Shown here piece after piece: positions 9,246 to 17,144 of a stretch of 64,000 bases of DNA. Both the position numbers and the translations under genes were made by a program. The stretch spans positions 1-64,000 of the forward strand of contig JAUNGD010000007.1 in the NCBI GenBank assembly GCA_030524705.1, written 5' to 3'. This DNA comes from Lachnospiraceae bacterium (GTDB taxonomy: Bacteria; Bacillota; Clostridia; Lachnospirales; Lachnospiraceae). The notes under the pieces are model-generated. The model made no database searches. It was not told the DNA's origin and was given only the letters and a program-made list of their open reading frames with translations. Numbering within the stretch: position 1 is the stretch's first letter; each line of letters begins with the position of its first letter.

Positions 9246-9309
9246 AGCTTCCTCCTGACCCATTATTTATATCCCTAGGTACATTTCACTCTACAAAGGC
9301 AACCTGGCT

Positions 9310-9552
9310 TTACTGTGCAATCTTCTTCTCTATGGTGCTAACAAGTCCACCTACAACCTTTATATTGGTGTCTTCTAGCTCATCATCCGTAAATTCTATC
9401 CCAAATTCATCCTCAATCGTTGCGATGAACTGCACAAGCCCCAGAGAATCCACATAGCCGGACTCCACATAGTTTAGAGTCATGATATCCACATCTTCTG
9501 GAACTGTATATTCCCTCTGTATGTATTCCGTAACAAAATCTTTTACACTCAT
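9310..9552 (-). CDS. acyl carrier protein
   Basis: An 80-residue acidic protein with the phosphopantetheine attachment site GYVDSLGLVQF, serine 36. The following EDEFGIEFTDDEL is the usual helix-3 region of carrier proteins. It lies directly downstream of an adenylate-forming ligase (9576-11108) and with a type II thioesterase in the same operon, so it is probably a dedicated carrier for one activated acyl group and not the fatty acid synthase ACP. The carried acyl group could then be passed to an amino or hydroxyl group of a sugar by the NeuD-like or the split acyltransferase. No phosphopantetheinyl transferase gene is seen in the window. Confidence 0.93.
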   Translation of the reverse strand: MSVKDFVTEYIQREYTVPEDVDIMTLNYVESGYVDSLGLVQFIATIEDEFGIEFTDDELEDTNIKVVGGLVSTIEKKIAQ

Positions 9553-9575
9553 TCTTTTACTCCTGTTCTAACGCT

Positions 9576-11108
9576 TTAATTGTCTAATCCCATTTCCTGT
9601 ATATATGGCAGGATATTCATACGTTGCAGCTTACCCATCGTATTTTTGGGCAACTTATCCACAATAAATATCTTGTGAGGCTGTTGAAAATCCGCCAAAT
9701 GCCTTGCACAGTATGTTTTCAGTGTTCTGAGTTTCAGATCTGCATCTTCCTTTGGCACCACTGCCAGAGCGACCACCTCACCCAGCCTATCATCCGGATA
9801 AGCGAAAGCAGCACATTCCTCAACCTCCGGAATGCTCACCACAACCACATCAATGTCATGCGGATAAACATTTACCGCACCGGTAATAATAATCTCCTTC
9901 TTGCGTCCTGCAAAATACAAGTATCCATCCCCGTCCAGATAGCCCAAATCGCCCGTCCTGAAATATCCTTCATGCGTAGCAGCCTCCATCATTGTATCCA
10001 GCTTATAATACCCTTTGCAGGTCAGGCTGGACTTGCAGGCAATCTCCCCAACTTCTCCAATATTCGCATCCGTATCATCATCCCGGAATATTCGAACCTT
10101 TGCTTCGTCAAAAGGCGTCCCTACAGATTTCTGTTTATGGGATGCTTTCTGGAAACATATTGTTGTCACAGTGGAGGTTTCCGATGTCCCGTACATCTCA
10201 TGGAACTCACAGGACAGCTTTTCAATCAGTGCTAGTTTCACATTTTCCTCCAGTAAAGCCGAAGAAGAAACAATTGCACGGAAGCTGTCGATCTGCGGCG
10301 CATCTGGCAGCTCAAGTAATTCCAAAATCTGTGCAAGCTGCGCGGAAACTGCTATGGTGAAAGTTACCTGCTGCTCTTTTACACAATTAAGCCACAGCGC
10401 AGGTGTAAAACGTGGAAGCAAAATGCTTGTAGCTCCCAGAATCAACGGAAGGATCACTAACCGTTCCGCCAAGGAATGGTACAGTGGGGTAGCCGCAAGA
10501 ATACGATCTTCCTTCGTAATGCTATATACACGGATATGCGCCATGGCGCGTTCGTACTTATTATTCTGGCTGATATCAATGGGCTTCGGATTGCCTGTAG
10601 ACCCTGATGTCATGGTGAGGATCAGGCTTTCATTTCCATTGATATTTTCCTTAATCTCCGGGCGTTCCGATGACATTTTTGCTATGTCTGAGAACGGGAT
10701 TGTCCCCTCAAATTCCCCATCTAGGCAGATGATCACACCAGGGACATCTATGCCACCGTTCCTACTGCTTTCGCTAAGGAAGGACTTCCTTGCAATAAGA
10801 TGTTTCATATCTCCTGAATCCATCGCCATACGAATGGCATTAAGAGGAAGCGTAGGGTTCAGCGGAACCAGGCATACTCCCATATCTGCCGCTGAAAAGA
10901 AAAGGGCCACAGATTCAATACTATTATTCATGGGTATTGCGATATGGTCACCGTAGGCCACTCCGTTAGCAATCAATAAGTTGGAATAGCGGCTAACAAG
11001 CTCCGCCATCTCTTTATATGTAGCGGTCTTCCCATCACACCAGATTGCCATTTTTTCCGGCATCTCATTAGCGTTTCGGTAAAGCATATCCGCCAGTCTG
11101 CTCCTCAT
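9576..11108 (-). CDS. AMP-dependent acyl synthetase/ligase
   Basis: A 510-residue class I adenylate-forming enzyme. The P-loop TSGSTGNPKP is at residues 167-176, the A5-type EMYGTSET precedes it in the second subdomain, the hinge region reads YFRTGDLGYLDGDGY, and the C-terminal lysine motif is PKNTMGKLQR. It activates a carboxylic acid as acyl-AMP and transfers it to a thiol, here probably the carrier protein encoded 23 bases downstream. It is a free-standing domain with no condensation or carrier domain fused. The start ATG follows GGGAGG. In a polysaccharide locus it suggests an unusual acyl decoration. The substrate is not predictable by eye. Confidence 0.9.
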   Translation of the reverse strand: MRSRLADMLYRNANEMPEKMAIWCDGKTATYKEMAELVSRYSNLLIANGVAYGDHIAIPMNNSIESVALFFSAADMGVCLVPLNPTLPLNAIRMAMDSGDMKHLIARKSFLSESSRNGGIDVPGVIICLDGEFEGTIPFSDIAKMSSERPEIKENINGNESLILTMTSGSTGNPKPIDISQNNKYERAMAHIRVYSITKEDRILAATPLYHSLAERLVILPLILGATSILLPRFTPALWLNCVKEQQVTFTIAVSAQLAQILELLELPDAPQIDSFRAIVSSSALLEENVKLALIEKLSCEFHEMYGTSETSTVTTICFQKASHKQKSVGTPFDEAKVRIFRDDDTDANIGEVGEIACKSSLTCKGYYKLDTMMEAATHEGYFRTGDLGYLDGDGYLYFAGRKKEIIITGAVNVYPHDIDVVVVSIPEVEECAAFAYPDDRLGEVVALAVVPKEDADLKLRTLKTYCARHLADFQQPHKIFIVDKLPKNTMGKLQRMNILPYIQEMGLDN

Positions 11109-11184
11109 TTTTTCATCCTCCCTTTTATGATCTTATTTCGATTTCCCTTAAAATAACTAACATTATATATCGTTCAGTAATCTC

Positions 11185-11823
11185 TTACTTTCCACCGGGG
11201 ACTGCCCTTGCAGGGTTGCCAAATACTTTTTTTCCTGGCTCAACATCTTTTAGAACCACGCTGCCAAGCCCCAGATAAGCTCCGTCCCCAACCTTTATAT
11301 CCTGTGCTATACAGACGCCTGCGGCGAGGAATACATCCTTCCCAATCTCCACATTTCTCACGATGTTGCATCCGCCGCTGATTACAGTATAATCTCCGAT
11401 CACATTGTCATGCCCTATTGGGGTAGATAAAAGTGTAACAAAATCTCCAACTGTGGAATTACAGGATAGTTTAGAATAAGGAAACATGATAAACCCTTCT
11501 CCATAATGAGCAAATTCACTCAAAAGAGCTGTTGGGTGGATAACCGTTGCAAACTTTGCCCCCTTTTCTTTAAGAATAGATACAATCTTCCTCTTCAATG
11601 CCGGAGAACCCATCGCAAGGGCGAATTCCTCGTCCTCCTTCGGCTTCCAGTCGCTAATCGTACCGATGACCGGATAGTCAATCTCCACACCATCCAAGGC
11701 GCTGGTATTATCATCGATAAAGCCAAGTATCTCCCATGTGGGAGCCACTTTGTTAATATCCTTAATCCATTGCAACAGTTCACGTCCAAAGCCGCCTGCG
11801 CCCACAATTATGATTTTTTTCAT
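11185..11823 (-). CDS. NeuD/PglD-like sugar acyltransferase
   Basis: A 212-residue protein with an N-terminal Rossmann-like nucleotide-sugar binding part (KKIIIVGAGGFGRELLQWI) followed by left-handed hexapeptide repeats (IGDYTVISGGCNIVRNVEIG, VFLAAGVCIAQDIKVGDGAY) and the closing VFGNPARAVPGG. This is the NeuD/PglD family, which transfers acetyl from acetyl-CoA to amino or hydroxyl groups of UDP-sugars. With the DegT-type aminotransferase and PglC-like transferase it fits a bacillosamine-like pathway. The carrier protein next door leaves open that the acyl donor is acyl-ACP. Its ATG overlaps the thioesterase stop (ATGA), so translation is coupled. The gap to the ligase gene is 76 bases. Confidence 0.9.
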   Translation of the reverse strand: MKKIIIVGAGGFGRELLQWIKDINKVAPTWEILGFIDDNTSALDGVEIDYPVIGTISDWKPKEDEEFALAMGSPALKRKIVSILKEKGAKFATVIHPTALLSEFAHYGEGFIMFPYSKLSCNSTVGDFVTLLSTPIGHDNVIGDYTVISGGCNIVRNVEIGKDVFLAAGVCIAQDIKVGDGAYLGLGSVVLKDVEPGKKVFGNPARAVPGGK

Positions 11824-12524
11824 CTTGCCCTCCTGATATTTTTCATCAATGTCTGGTTTATAATTTTTGCAATTTCCTCATAATGCTCCAATACGAAGAA
11901 ATGATTGTTTCCAAATTCAAAAAATTCTGTCTTTCCGGTTGTCAGCCTCTTCCATTTTCTCACAGTGTCAAAAGGCGTATCCTTTTCCGAATAGAGCACC
12001 GTACAGTCACAAAAAGGAAGTTCTCCTTTTTCAAACCGAAACTGCTTTGCGATATTATAATCATCCTTCAATGGATGAATAAACAGCCGGAATAATCGCT
12101 TATTCCGTGTCACCCTCTCGTCGAATCCACCCATAGTTTTTGCATGTTCAATAAACTCCTCATCCGACAGTTTCGGTAGCGACTCGTCAGCGATACAGGC
12201 TCTTGCTCCATAAAACAGATGAACCGGAGCTTCCCCAAGCAGATTCTGTGAAGCAATTTCATATGCCAGTGCTGCGCCCATACTGTAACCGAAAATTGCA
12301 TAGGGTTTATCCTTTTTTCTGTGTGATTTTATATATTCCACCACATCATTCCGAAATATTCCGTAGTCCGTGATATCCCCTTCATTCAGTCTTGAACCTC
12401 TTCCTGAATATTCCACAGTGACTGTTTGTATAAAACTATCCAAATGTTCCGTCATTTTCTGAAATGATGTGGCGTTCCCTCCCGCAAAAGGAAGAAGGAA
12501 TAATTGAACTGATGCCTGCTCCAT
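11820..12524 (-). CDS. type II thioesterase (alpha/beta hydrolase)
   Basis: A 234-residue thioesterase II of the GrsT/RifR type. It opens with VQLFLLPFAGGNATSFQ, has the nucleophile elbow IFGYSMGAALAYE (Ser in GYSMG), and a late NNHFFVLEHYEEI carrying the catalytic His. Such enzymes clear misloaded acyl groups from carrier proteins in NRPS and PKS systems, or release the product. Its presence together with a carrier protein and a free-standing ligase in a capsule locus argues for genuine carrier-bound acyl chemistry. Its stop overlaps the NeuD-like start. Upstream lies the frameshifted acyltransferase, 16 bases away. Confidence 0.9.
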   Translation of the reverse strand: MEQASVQLFLLPFAGGNATSFQKMTEHLDSFIQTVTVEYSGRGSRLNEGDITDYGIFRNDVVEYIKSHRKKDKPYAIFGYSMGAALAYEIASQNLLGEAPVHLFYGARACIADESLPKLSDEEFIEHAKTMGGFDERVTRNKRLFRLFIHPLKDDYNIAKQFRFEKGELPFCDCTVLYSEKDTPFDTVRKWKRLTTGKTEFFEFGNNHFFVLEHYEEIAKIINQTLMKNIRRAR

Positions 12525-12540
12525 ATGCTATTTCGTTCCT

Positions 12541-13145
12541 TTACTTTTTTCTTTGCATTTCAAATTCCGACCAGAAATACTCTTCCTGCTTCTTTGAGAC
12601 AATCTGTCCCGTTACTCCACTCTCATATCGCTTTTCCGTAAGCCTCTTCTGAACAAAATCATCAAATCTCCCAACTACCCTTGCTGGTACTCCTGCCACA
12701 ACACTATTGTCCGGCAAATCCCGGTTCACAAGGCTGCCCGCAGCCACAATGACGTTGCTCCCGATCCTGACATTGCCGAGAATAACCGTCCTGGAGCCGA
12801 TAAACACATTGTCCCGAATTTCAATACATCCAATCTTTTCAGGAATCAAATACCCCCCCCCCTAGTTTCACAGGCAGTCTTCACCTCCCGAAGATTATTC
12901 AGCATGACATGCGTGATATCATGTGTGATGAAATCCACTTTTGATGCAATGTGCACGTTATTGCCGATGCGGATCAGATTCGCATACAGCGGTACAGTTC
13001 TGTCCATAATGCTGCAGTTTTCGCCAATGGCTCCATAAACATGGTTTTTCCTTAAATAATCCGTCCGCCTGGCTGATCCTAATGTCAGCCAGAGGCGAAT
13101 AATATGTCTTAATCTGTTCTTTTCCATACAACAATACAGCCCCAA
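12541..13145 (-). pseudogene. hexapeptide O-acyltransferase, out of frame at a G10 tract
   Basis: Two frames together form one acyltransferase of about 200 residues. The upstream part (13145 or the ATG at 13127 to 12846) carries GENCSIMDRTVPLYANLIRI, then DFITHDITHVMLNNL with a likely catalytic His. The downstream part carries GCIEIRDNVFIGSRTVILGN, VRIGSNVIVAAGSLV and the end VVAGVPARVVG. They meet at ten consecutive G (coding strand). With G10 the upstream frame ends after ETRGGGI. With G11 or G8 it reads through GGGYLIPEKIG into the second half. So the gene is OFF as sequenced and one inserted G turns it ON. It probably acetylates the polysaccharide. A homopolymer sequencing error is the main alternative. 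Confidence 0.82.
12853..12862. repeat. G10/C10 homopolymer, candidate phase-variation tract
   Basis: Ten consecutive C on the plus strand (G10 on the coding strand) lie inside the acyltransferase gene. Runs of this length are prone to slipped-strand mispairing; poly-G tracts of 8-12 are the classical contingency-locus switch in Campylobacter and Neisseria. The tract sits exactly where the two halves of the gene change frame. Gain of one G, or loss of two, restores the full reading frame. I noticed no other G or C run of this length in the window. Confidence 0.8.
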
Positions 13146-13146
13146 T

Positions 13147-13803
13147 CTATTTAAATTTCATGTAGTTGCCTTCGGAATCCGTCACAAGGCTTTCTCTGTC
13201 TGCTATTCCTATAAACTCGCCACGGTTCTCACCGTCAGCGGCCGTCGCTCCCTTATGGCTCAATACGATGCCAACTGTATCTAGGACACTTTTGGCGTCC
13301 ACCAAGAAACTCACATGATCCACATACCAGACATCTCCTTCGAACTGCTGCTCCCAAGTCTGATCATTTCTCCCATTCACCGTGGATGGATTGGATAAAC
13401 CCGGCCTAACCTCATGCCGTCTCCGCTGTTCCGGCGTGTACCGATCCAGATAACGTGTGGGCAACGGCCTAGGACCAATGATACTCATGTCACCTTTGAT
13501 TATGTTCAGAAGACTGGGCAGCTCGTCGATAGACGTTGTGCGGATGAAACTCCCAAATTTCGTGATGCGTTCATTATCCGGGAGGAAGACGCCGTTTTCA
13601 TCCCGTTCATTTGTCATGGAACGAAATTTCCACATGAGGAATTCCTTATTGTCTTTTCCAATCCGGTGCTGTCCGAACAGAACGGGACTTCCAACATCCT
13701 TTCTCACCAGAGCCGCTACGATAAGCATCGGAATTCCGAGTACAAACAACGCGAACCCTGATAAGATTACATCGAGGATACGTTTTATATATTTTTTATA
13801 CAT
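13147..13803 (-). CDS. PglC-like initiating sugar-phosphate transferase
   Basis: A 218-residue bacterial sugar transferase of the small monotopic phosphoglycosyl transferase type. It has one N-terminal re-entrant membrane helix (RILDVILSGFALFVLGIPML), then GSPVLFGQHRIGK, WKFRSM, and the Asp-Glu catalytic dyad in TSIDELPSLLNIIKGDMS followed by IGPRPLP. It transfers a sugar phosphate, probably a bacillosamine-type diacylated sugar given its neighbours, from UDP to undecaprenyl phosphate and so starts each repeat unit. It is one base from the acyltransferase frame and 14 bases after the aminotransferase. Length is normal for the PglC class. Confidence 0.92.
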   Translation of the reverse strand: MYKKYIKRILDVILSGFALFVLGIPMLIVAALVRKDVGSPVLFGQHRIGKDNKEFLMWKFRSMTNERDENGVFLPDNERITKFGSFIRTTSIDELPSLLNIIKGDMSIIGPRPLPTRYLDRYTPEQRRRHEVRPGLSNPSTVNGRNDQTWEQQFEGDVWYVDHVSFLVDAKSVLDTVGIVLSHKGATAADGENRGEFIGIADRESLVTDSEGNYMKFK

Positions 13804-13817
13804 GTGACCAACTTCTC

Positions 13818-15065
13818 CTACTCAAAACACCCTCTGACAATTTCAATCACCATGTCAACCTGCTCATCCGTCATCTTATTGTCACTCGGCAAACACAATC
13901 CTCTATGAAATACATCCGCCCCGACATCCACGCATCCACCGGCTATGTACGCATTCGTCCGGCATCTGCCGCTGCCATCCACCGTGATAAACGCATGATT
14001 CCGGTACATCGGCTGCATGTGCATCGGCTTCCATATTGGGCGGCCTTCTGCGTTATACTTGCTAAGCCATTCCAATATCTCCGTAGGACAGCTTTTTCCA
14101 TGCTCTGCTATATAAAGGCTTTCATTATCCGACCTTACTTGCCTGCACATAGCGTCTTCATCTATCAACAAACAGCTGAGCCAGTAGTTCGGCGTGCTCC
14201 CTTCCATGATCGGATTCATGGACACAGGCAGATCTTTGAATCCCTCTCTGTAGCGTTCATAGATTCGTTTCTTATCTGCAATATGCTCCTCCAGATACCC
14301 ATACTGCCCACGGATGACTCCAGCGATTACATTGCTCATGCGGTAGTTATAGCCCACCTCTTCATGCTGGTACCAGGCTGCGTTTTCCCTGCTCTGGGTA
14401 GACCATTTTCTTGCCCGATTCGCATCTTCCAAAGAATTTGTCAGCAAACAGCCTCCAGAAGAACCTGTGATGATTTTATTGCCGTTATAGCTGATAGCCC
14501 CATAATCACCAAATGAGCCGGTCTGCTTCGCTGCTGTGACTCCATTCTCCACGACATTTATGGTAGCGCCCATAGACTCCGCTGCGTCCTCTATAATCAG
14601 AGCACCGTGCTTATCACAAATCTCTCGTATCTTCACGATATCTCCAGGGAAGCCGTACAGATGCGCCATCACCACAAGCTTCACATCCGGGTAGATTTCA
14701 AAAGCTCTCTCAAGCGCTGCCGGATCCATGTTCCATGTCTTTGGGTCTGTGTCGATAAATACCGGGATACCGCCCTCGTAAACAACAGGATTGAGAGTCG
14801 CATCAAATGTCATATCTGAACAGAATACCCGCTTGCCTTCCACTGCTCCATGCGATATGTCCGGCTTTCCATAGAGCCTCTCTCCAGCCAGCTTCACACA
14901 GAGATGGAGTGCTGCTGTGCAGCAAGATAATCCCACTGCGTATTTCACGCCGGCCTTTCCGGCGGCGATGCATTCGACTTCATTGATATTTTTACCTCCT
15001 ATTGTTACGGTAGGGACATAGTTTTTATGGTATTTGGGAGAGTTATTACCCGCGGGTATTGTCAT
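13818..15065 (-). CDS. DegT/DnrJ/EryC1/StrS sugar aminotransferase (PglE-like)
   Basis: A 415-residue PLP enzyme of the sugar aminotransferase family. GLSCCTAALHL forms the cofactor phosphate pocket, IIEDAAESMGA gives the Asp that contacts the pyridine ring, and SYNGNKIITGSSGG contains the Schiff-base lysine 197. It aminates a 4-keto sugar nucleotide, as PglE does in UDP-bacillosamine synthesis; the matching 4,6-dehydratase is not in this window. It is the first gene of the locus in transcription order. The ATG at 15065 has no Shine-Dalgarno sequence, and a strong terminator of the recombinase operon ends 15 to 25 bases upstream. Its native leader may therefore have been cut off by an insertion. 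Confidence 0.9.
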   Translation of the reverse strand: MTIPAGNNSPKYHKNYVPTVTIGGKNINEVECIAAGKAGVKYAVGLSCCTAALHLCVKLAGERLYGKPDISHGAVEGKRVFCSDMTFDATLNPVVYEGGIPVFIDTDPKTWNMDPAALERAFEIYPDVKLVVMAHLYGFPGDIVKIREICDKHGALIIEDAAESMGATINVVENGVTAAKQTGSFGDYGAISYNGNKIITGSSGGCLLTNSLEDANRARKWSTQSRENAAWYQHEEVGYNYRMSNVIAGVIRGQYGYLEEHIADKKRIYERYREGFKDLPVSMNPIMEGSTPNYWLSCLLIDEDAMCRQVRSDNESLYIAEHGKSCPTEILEWLSKYNAEGRPIWKPMHMQPMYRNHAFITVDGSGRCRTNAYIAGGCVDVGADVFHRGLCLPSDNKMTDEQVDMVIEIVRGCFE

Positions 15066-15088
15066 TAAGATTTAGAATAAAAAAGACG

Positions 15089-15133
15089 CAAAAAAGCTGC
15101 TCATCACAGATTTGTTAATCTGTGTGAACAGCT
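15089..15133 (-). terminator. rho-independent terminator of recombinase operon
   Basis: A long inverted repeat (arms 15095-15112 and 15117-15133, AGCTG..TCATCACAGATT with one unpaired base, 4-base loop) is followed on the minus strand by a T6 run and, after GCGTC, a second T run. It closes the recombinase operon read right to left and lies directly in front of the aminotransferase ATG. A weaker hairpin with a T-rich tail (15148-15187, arms ATAGCC/GGCTAT) may add to termination. Confidence 0.8.
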
Positions 15134-15206
15134 CTTGCAAGAAAACAATAGCCCGTCATACGTTTGATTTGCCACATGGCAGGCTATAAATAATATGAAA
15201 ACAGTC

Positions 15207-17144
15207 TCATTTAGGGGTTGAGATATGCACGCCGGCATCCCCACTACCTCCTGCATCCACCACAATCCCCTTCTTTTCGATATAATTCATCGCTCTTCGC
15301 CCCACATCTTCAAAATTGAAGGAAACCTCCACGGTCTCTTCATCGTAAATCTTAACCACATTGATGAACGCCTGCACCGTCTCCCGTGTGAGCAGCCTTT
15401 CCTTCTTTACATTCCCTTCCATCCTCTCCGCTTCCTTCCTTACACCCGAAAGCCCACGCAGGATGCCTTTCTCTTCTGATTCTGCTTCAAATGAGCACCT
15501 GAGCTTTTCTTCCAGACGTGCCGTCTTATCTGCAATTTCATCCCTTTTTTTCGTATATTCCTCTCGACTGATCACACCCTCCGCATATGCCTCATATTGC
15601 CTGACCTTCTCGGATTTCAGTACCTCCAGCTCGCTCTCCGTGCGCTTCTTAAGGATATAATAACTCCTATCCCCCTGCTTCCTTCGCTCAGCGCCGTAAC
15701 GTTCGATTGACAGTTCCAGAAATTTTAATATCTGAAGCTGTCTATGCAGTTCCCCTTCGACAATAGCTATGATCCATTTCGCATCGTGCCTCGTTTGACA
15801 GCAGGCGGAGGCTTTCCCCGCCGATTTGGAATGGCTGCAGTAGACCACCTGCTTCGCCGTATCATTGTATTCCATCATCAACCCGCAGTTCCCGCACCGC
15901 ACCTTCCCTTTCAGGCAGAAGTCAACTTCGTTCCGGTATGCAACCTTTGGCACAGTGTTGATTGCCGCCTGCGCCGCCTCCCATTCCTCAACGCTCACGA
16001 TTGGCTCATGCTCCCCGTCAAGAATATACCAGTCCTTCCGATCTGTATTACGCCGTTTCTTGCTTCCTACCGTCAGGCTCCGGAATTTCCCATGCACCAT
16101 CGCCCCTGTGTAAGAATAATTTTTTAAAACCTTGTGTACCTTTGAGATATCCCACAGCCATTCTTTATCGGATACCACCCTCCCCGCAGGGGCATAGCCT
16201 GTAGTCTGAAGCCTGTACGCCCCCGGCGTGGGAATCGCCTGTTCATTCAAGAGGTTCACAATCATCGGGCAGTTCCAGCCCCCGAGTGCCTTTTCAAAGA
16301 TCATCCGCACAGTCGGGGCCGTTACAGGATCAGGAACATATTTCCGGCCCACTCGTTTGTAACCGAAGGGCGCCATGCCGCTGGTCGAAATCCCCTGCCT
16401 CCAAAGCGTCTGCCGCGCACTGGTTATTTTCCGCGACAAATCCCGGCTATACTCAGTATTTACCAGGTTCATGATGCTGTTCTCGATGCCCATCGTGGTG
16501 TCGCGGTATTGGTTGCTGTCATAATTATTGTTGACTGCAATGAAGCGGATGTTGAGGAGGGGGAATATCTGCTCCATGTAGTCGCCGACATCAATGTAAT
16601 CTCTCCCGAGACGGGAGGTATCTTTTACGAGGATGGTATTGATCCGCCCGGCTTTTGCATCCTCAATCATTTTTCTGAATGATGGCCGGTCAAAATTCGT
16701 GCCGGAATAGCCATCGTCCACATACTCGGAAACTGATCCGAAGAAGTCCCGAAGGACGGGGTTTGCCTCTATGAGCAGGGATATGGCTGTGTCTTTCGAT
16801 ATCCCCGTATCCTTCTGCTCACCCTTTTCTTCCTTCACTGCCGAAATGTTCATACCCACAGGGCAGTCCTCCCGTTTTAATTTCTGGATTAAGAATTCCT
16901 GCAATAAAAGCCTCTGGTTCTCAATGCTGTTGCTCTCATCCTTTTTTCCCCTGCCCAGGTCGCCGTCCGCTACGGATAGTCTCAGGTAAAATGCAATCTG
17001 CCCATAACCGGGTAAGATTGTGTTTGTGTTGGCATTTCTGTTTTCTGCCTGTGTCGCTATATCGTACTGTGCTGCCATATCGAACTGTGTCGCTATCTGT
17101 GCCATTTTCCTATCACCTACACTTTCTTTTCTCTCTCCATTCAT
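15207..17144 (-). CDS. large serine recombinase (4th of quartet)
   Basis: A 645-residue recombinase. The resolvase domain starts near residue 48 with AFYLRLSVADGD, catalytic Ser about 57. It continues with DGYSGTNFDRPSFRKMIED and VKDTSRLGRDYIDVGDYME, which carry the conserved arginines. A recombinase domain, a zinc ribbon (KVRCGNCGLMMEY and later cysteines) and a long C-terminal coiled coil follow, as in TnpX/SpoIVCA-type integrases. I use the ATG at 17144, which overlaps the upstream stop as ATGA. An ATG at 17105 (MAQIATQ) is the alternative, and the extension to 17189 is unlikely. The low-complexity start (ATQFDMAAQYDIATQAENRN) is unusual. It is the last gene before the terminator. Confidence 0.9.
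   Translation of the reverse strand: MNGERKESVGDRKMAQIATQFDMAAQYDIATQAENRNANTNTILPGYGQIAFYLRLSVADGDLGRGKKDESNSIENQRLLLQEFLIQKLKREDCPVGMNISAVKEEKGEQKDTGISKDTAISLLIEANPVLRDFFGSVSEYVDDGYSGTNFDRPSFRKMIEDAKAGRINTILVKDTSRLGRDYIDVGDYMEQIFPLLNIRFIAVNNNYDSNQYRDTTMGIENSIMNLVNTEYSRDLSRKITSARQTLWRQGISTSGMAPFGYKRVGRKYVPDPVTAPTVRMIFEKALGGWNCPMIVNLLNEQAIPTPGAYRLQTTGYAPAGRVVSDKEWLWDISKVHKVLKNYSYTGAMVHGKFRSLTVGSKKRRNTDRKDWYILDGEHEPIVSVEEWEAAQAAINTVPKVAYRNEVDFCLKGKVRCGNCGLMMEYNDTAKQVVYCSHSKSAGKASACCQTRHDAKWIIAIVEGELHRQLQILKFLELSIERYGAERRKQGDRSYYILKKRTESELEVLKSEKVRQYEAYAEGVISREEYTKKRDEIADKTARLEEKLRCSFEAESEEKGILRGLSGVRKEAERMEGNVKKERLLTRETVQAFINVVKIYDEETVEVSFNFEDVGRRAMNYIEKKGIVVDAGGSGDAGVHISTPK

Noticed and set aside
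10015-10956. 313-codon plus-strand frame inside the adenylation enzyme
   Set aside because: Antisense to strong adenylation motifs; no independent evidence.
15148-15187. Hairpin as a recombinase att site or invertible-promoter repeat
   Set aside because: No matching partner was found at the other side of the island; it fits a second weak terminator better.
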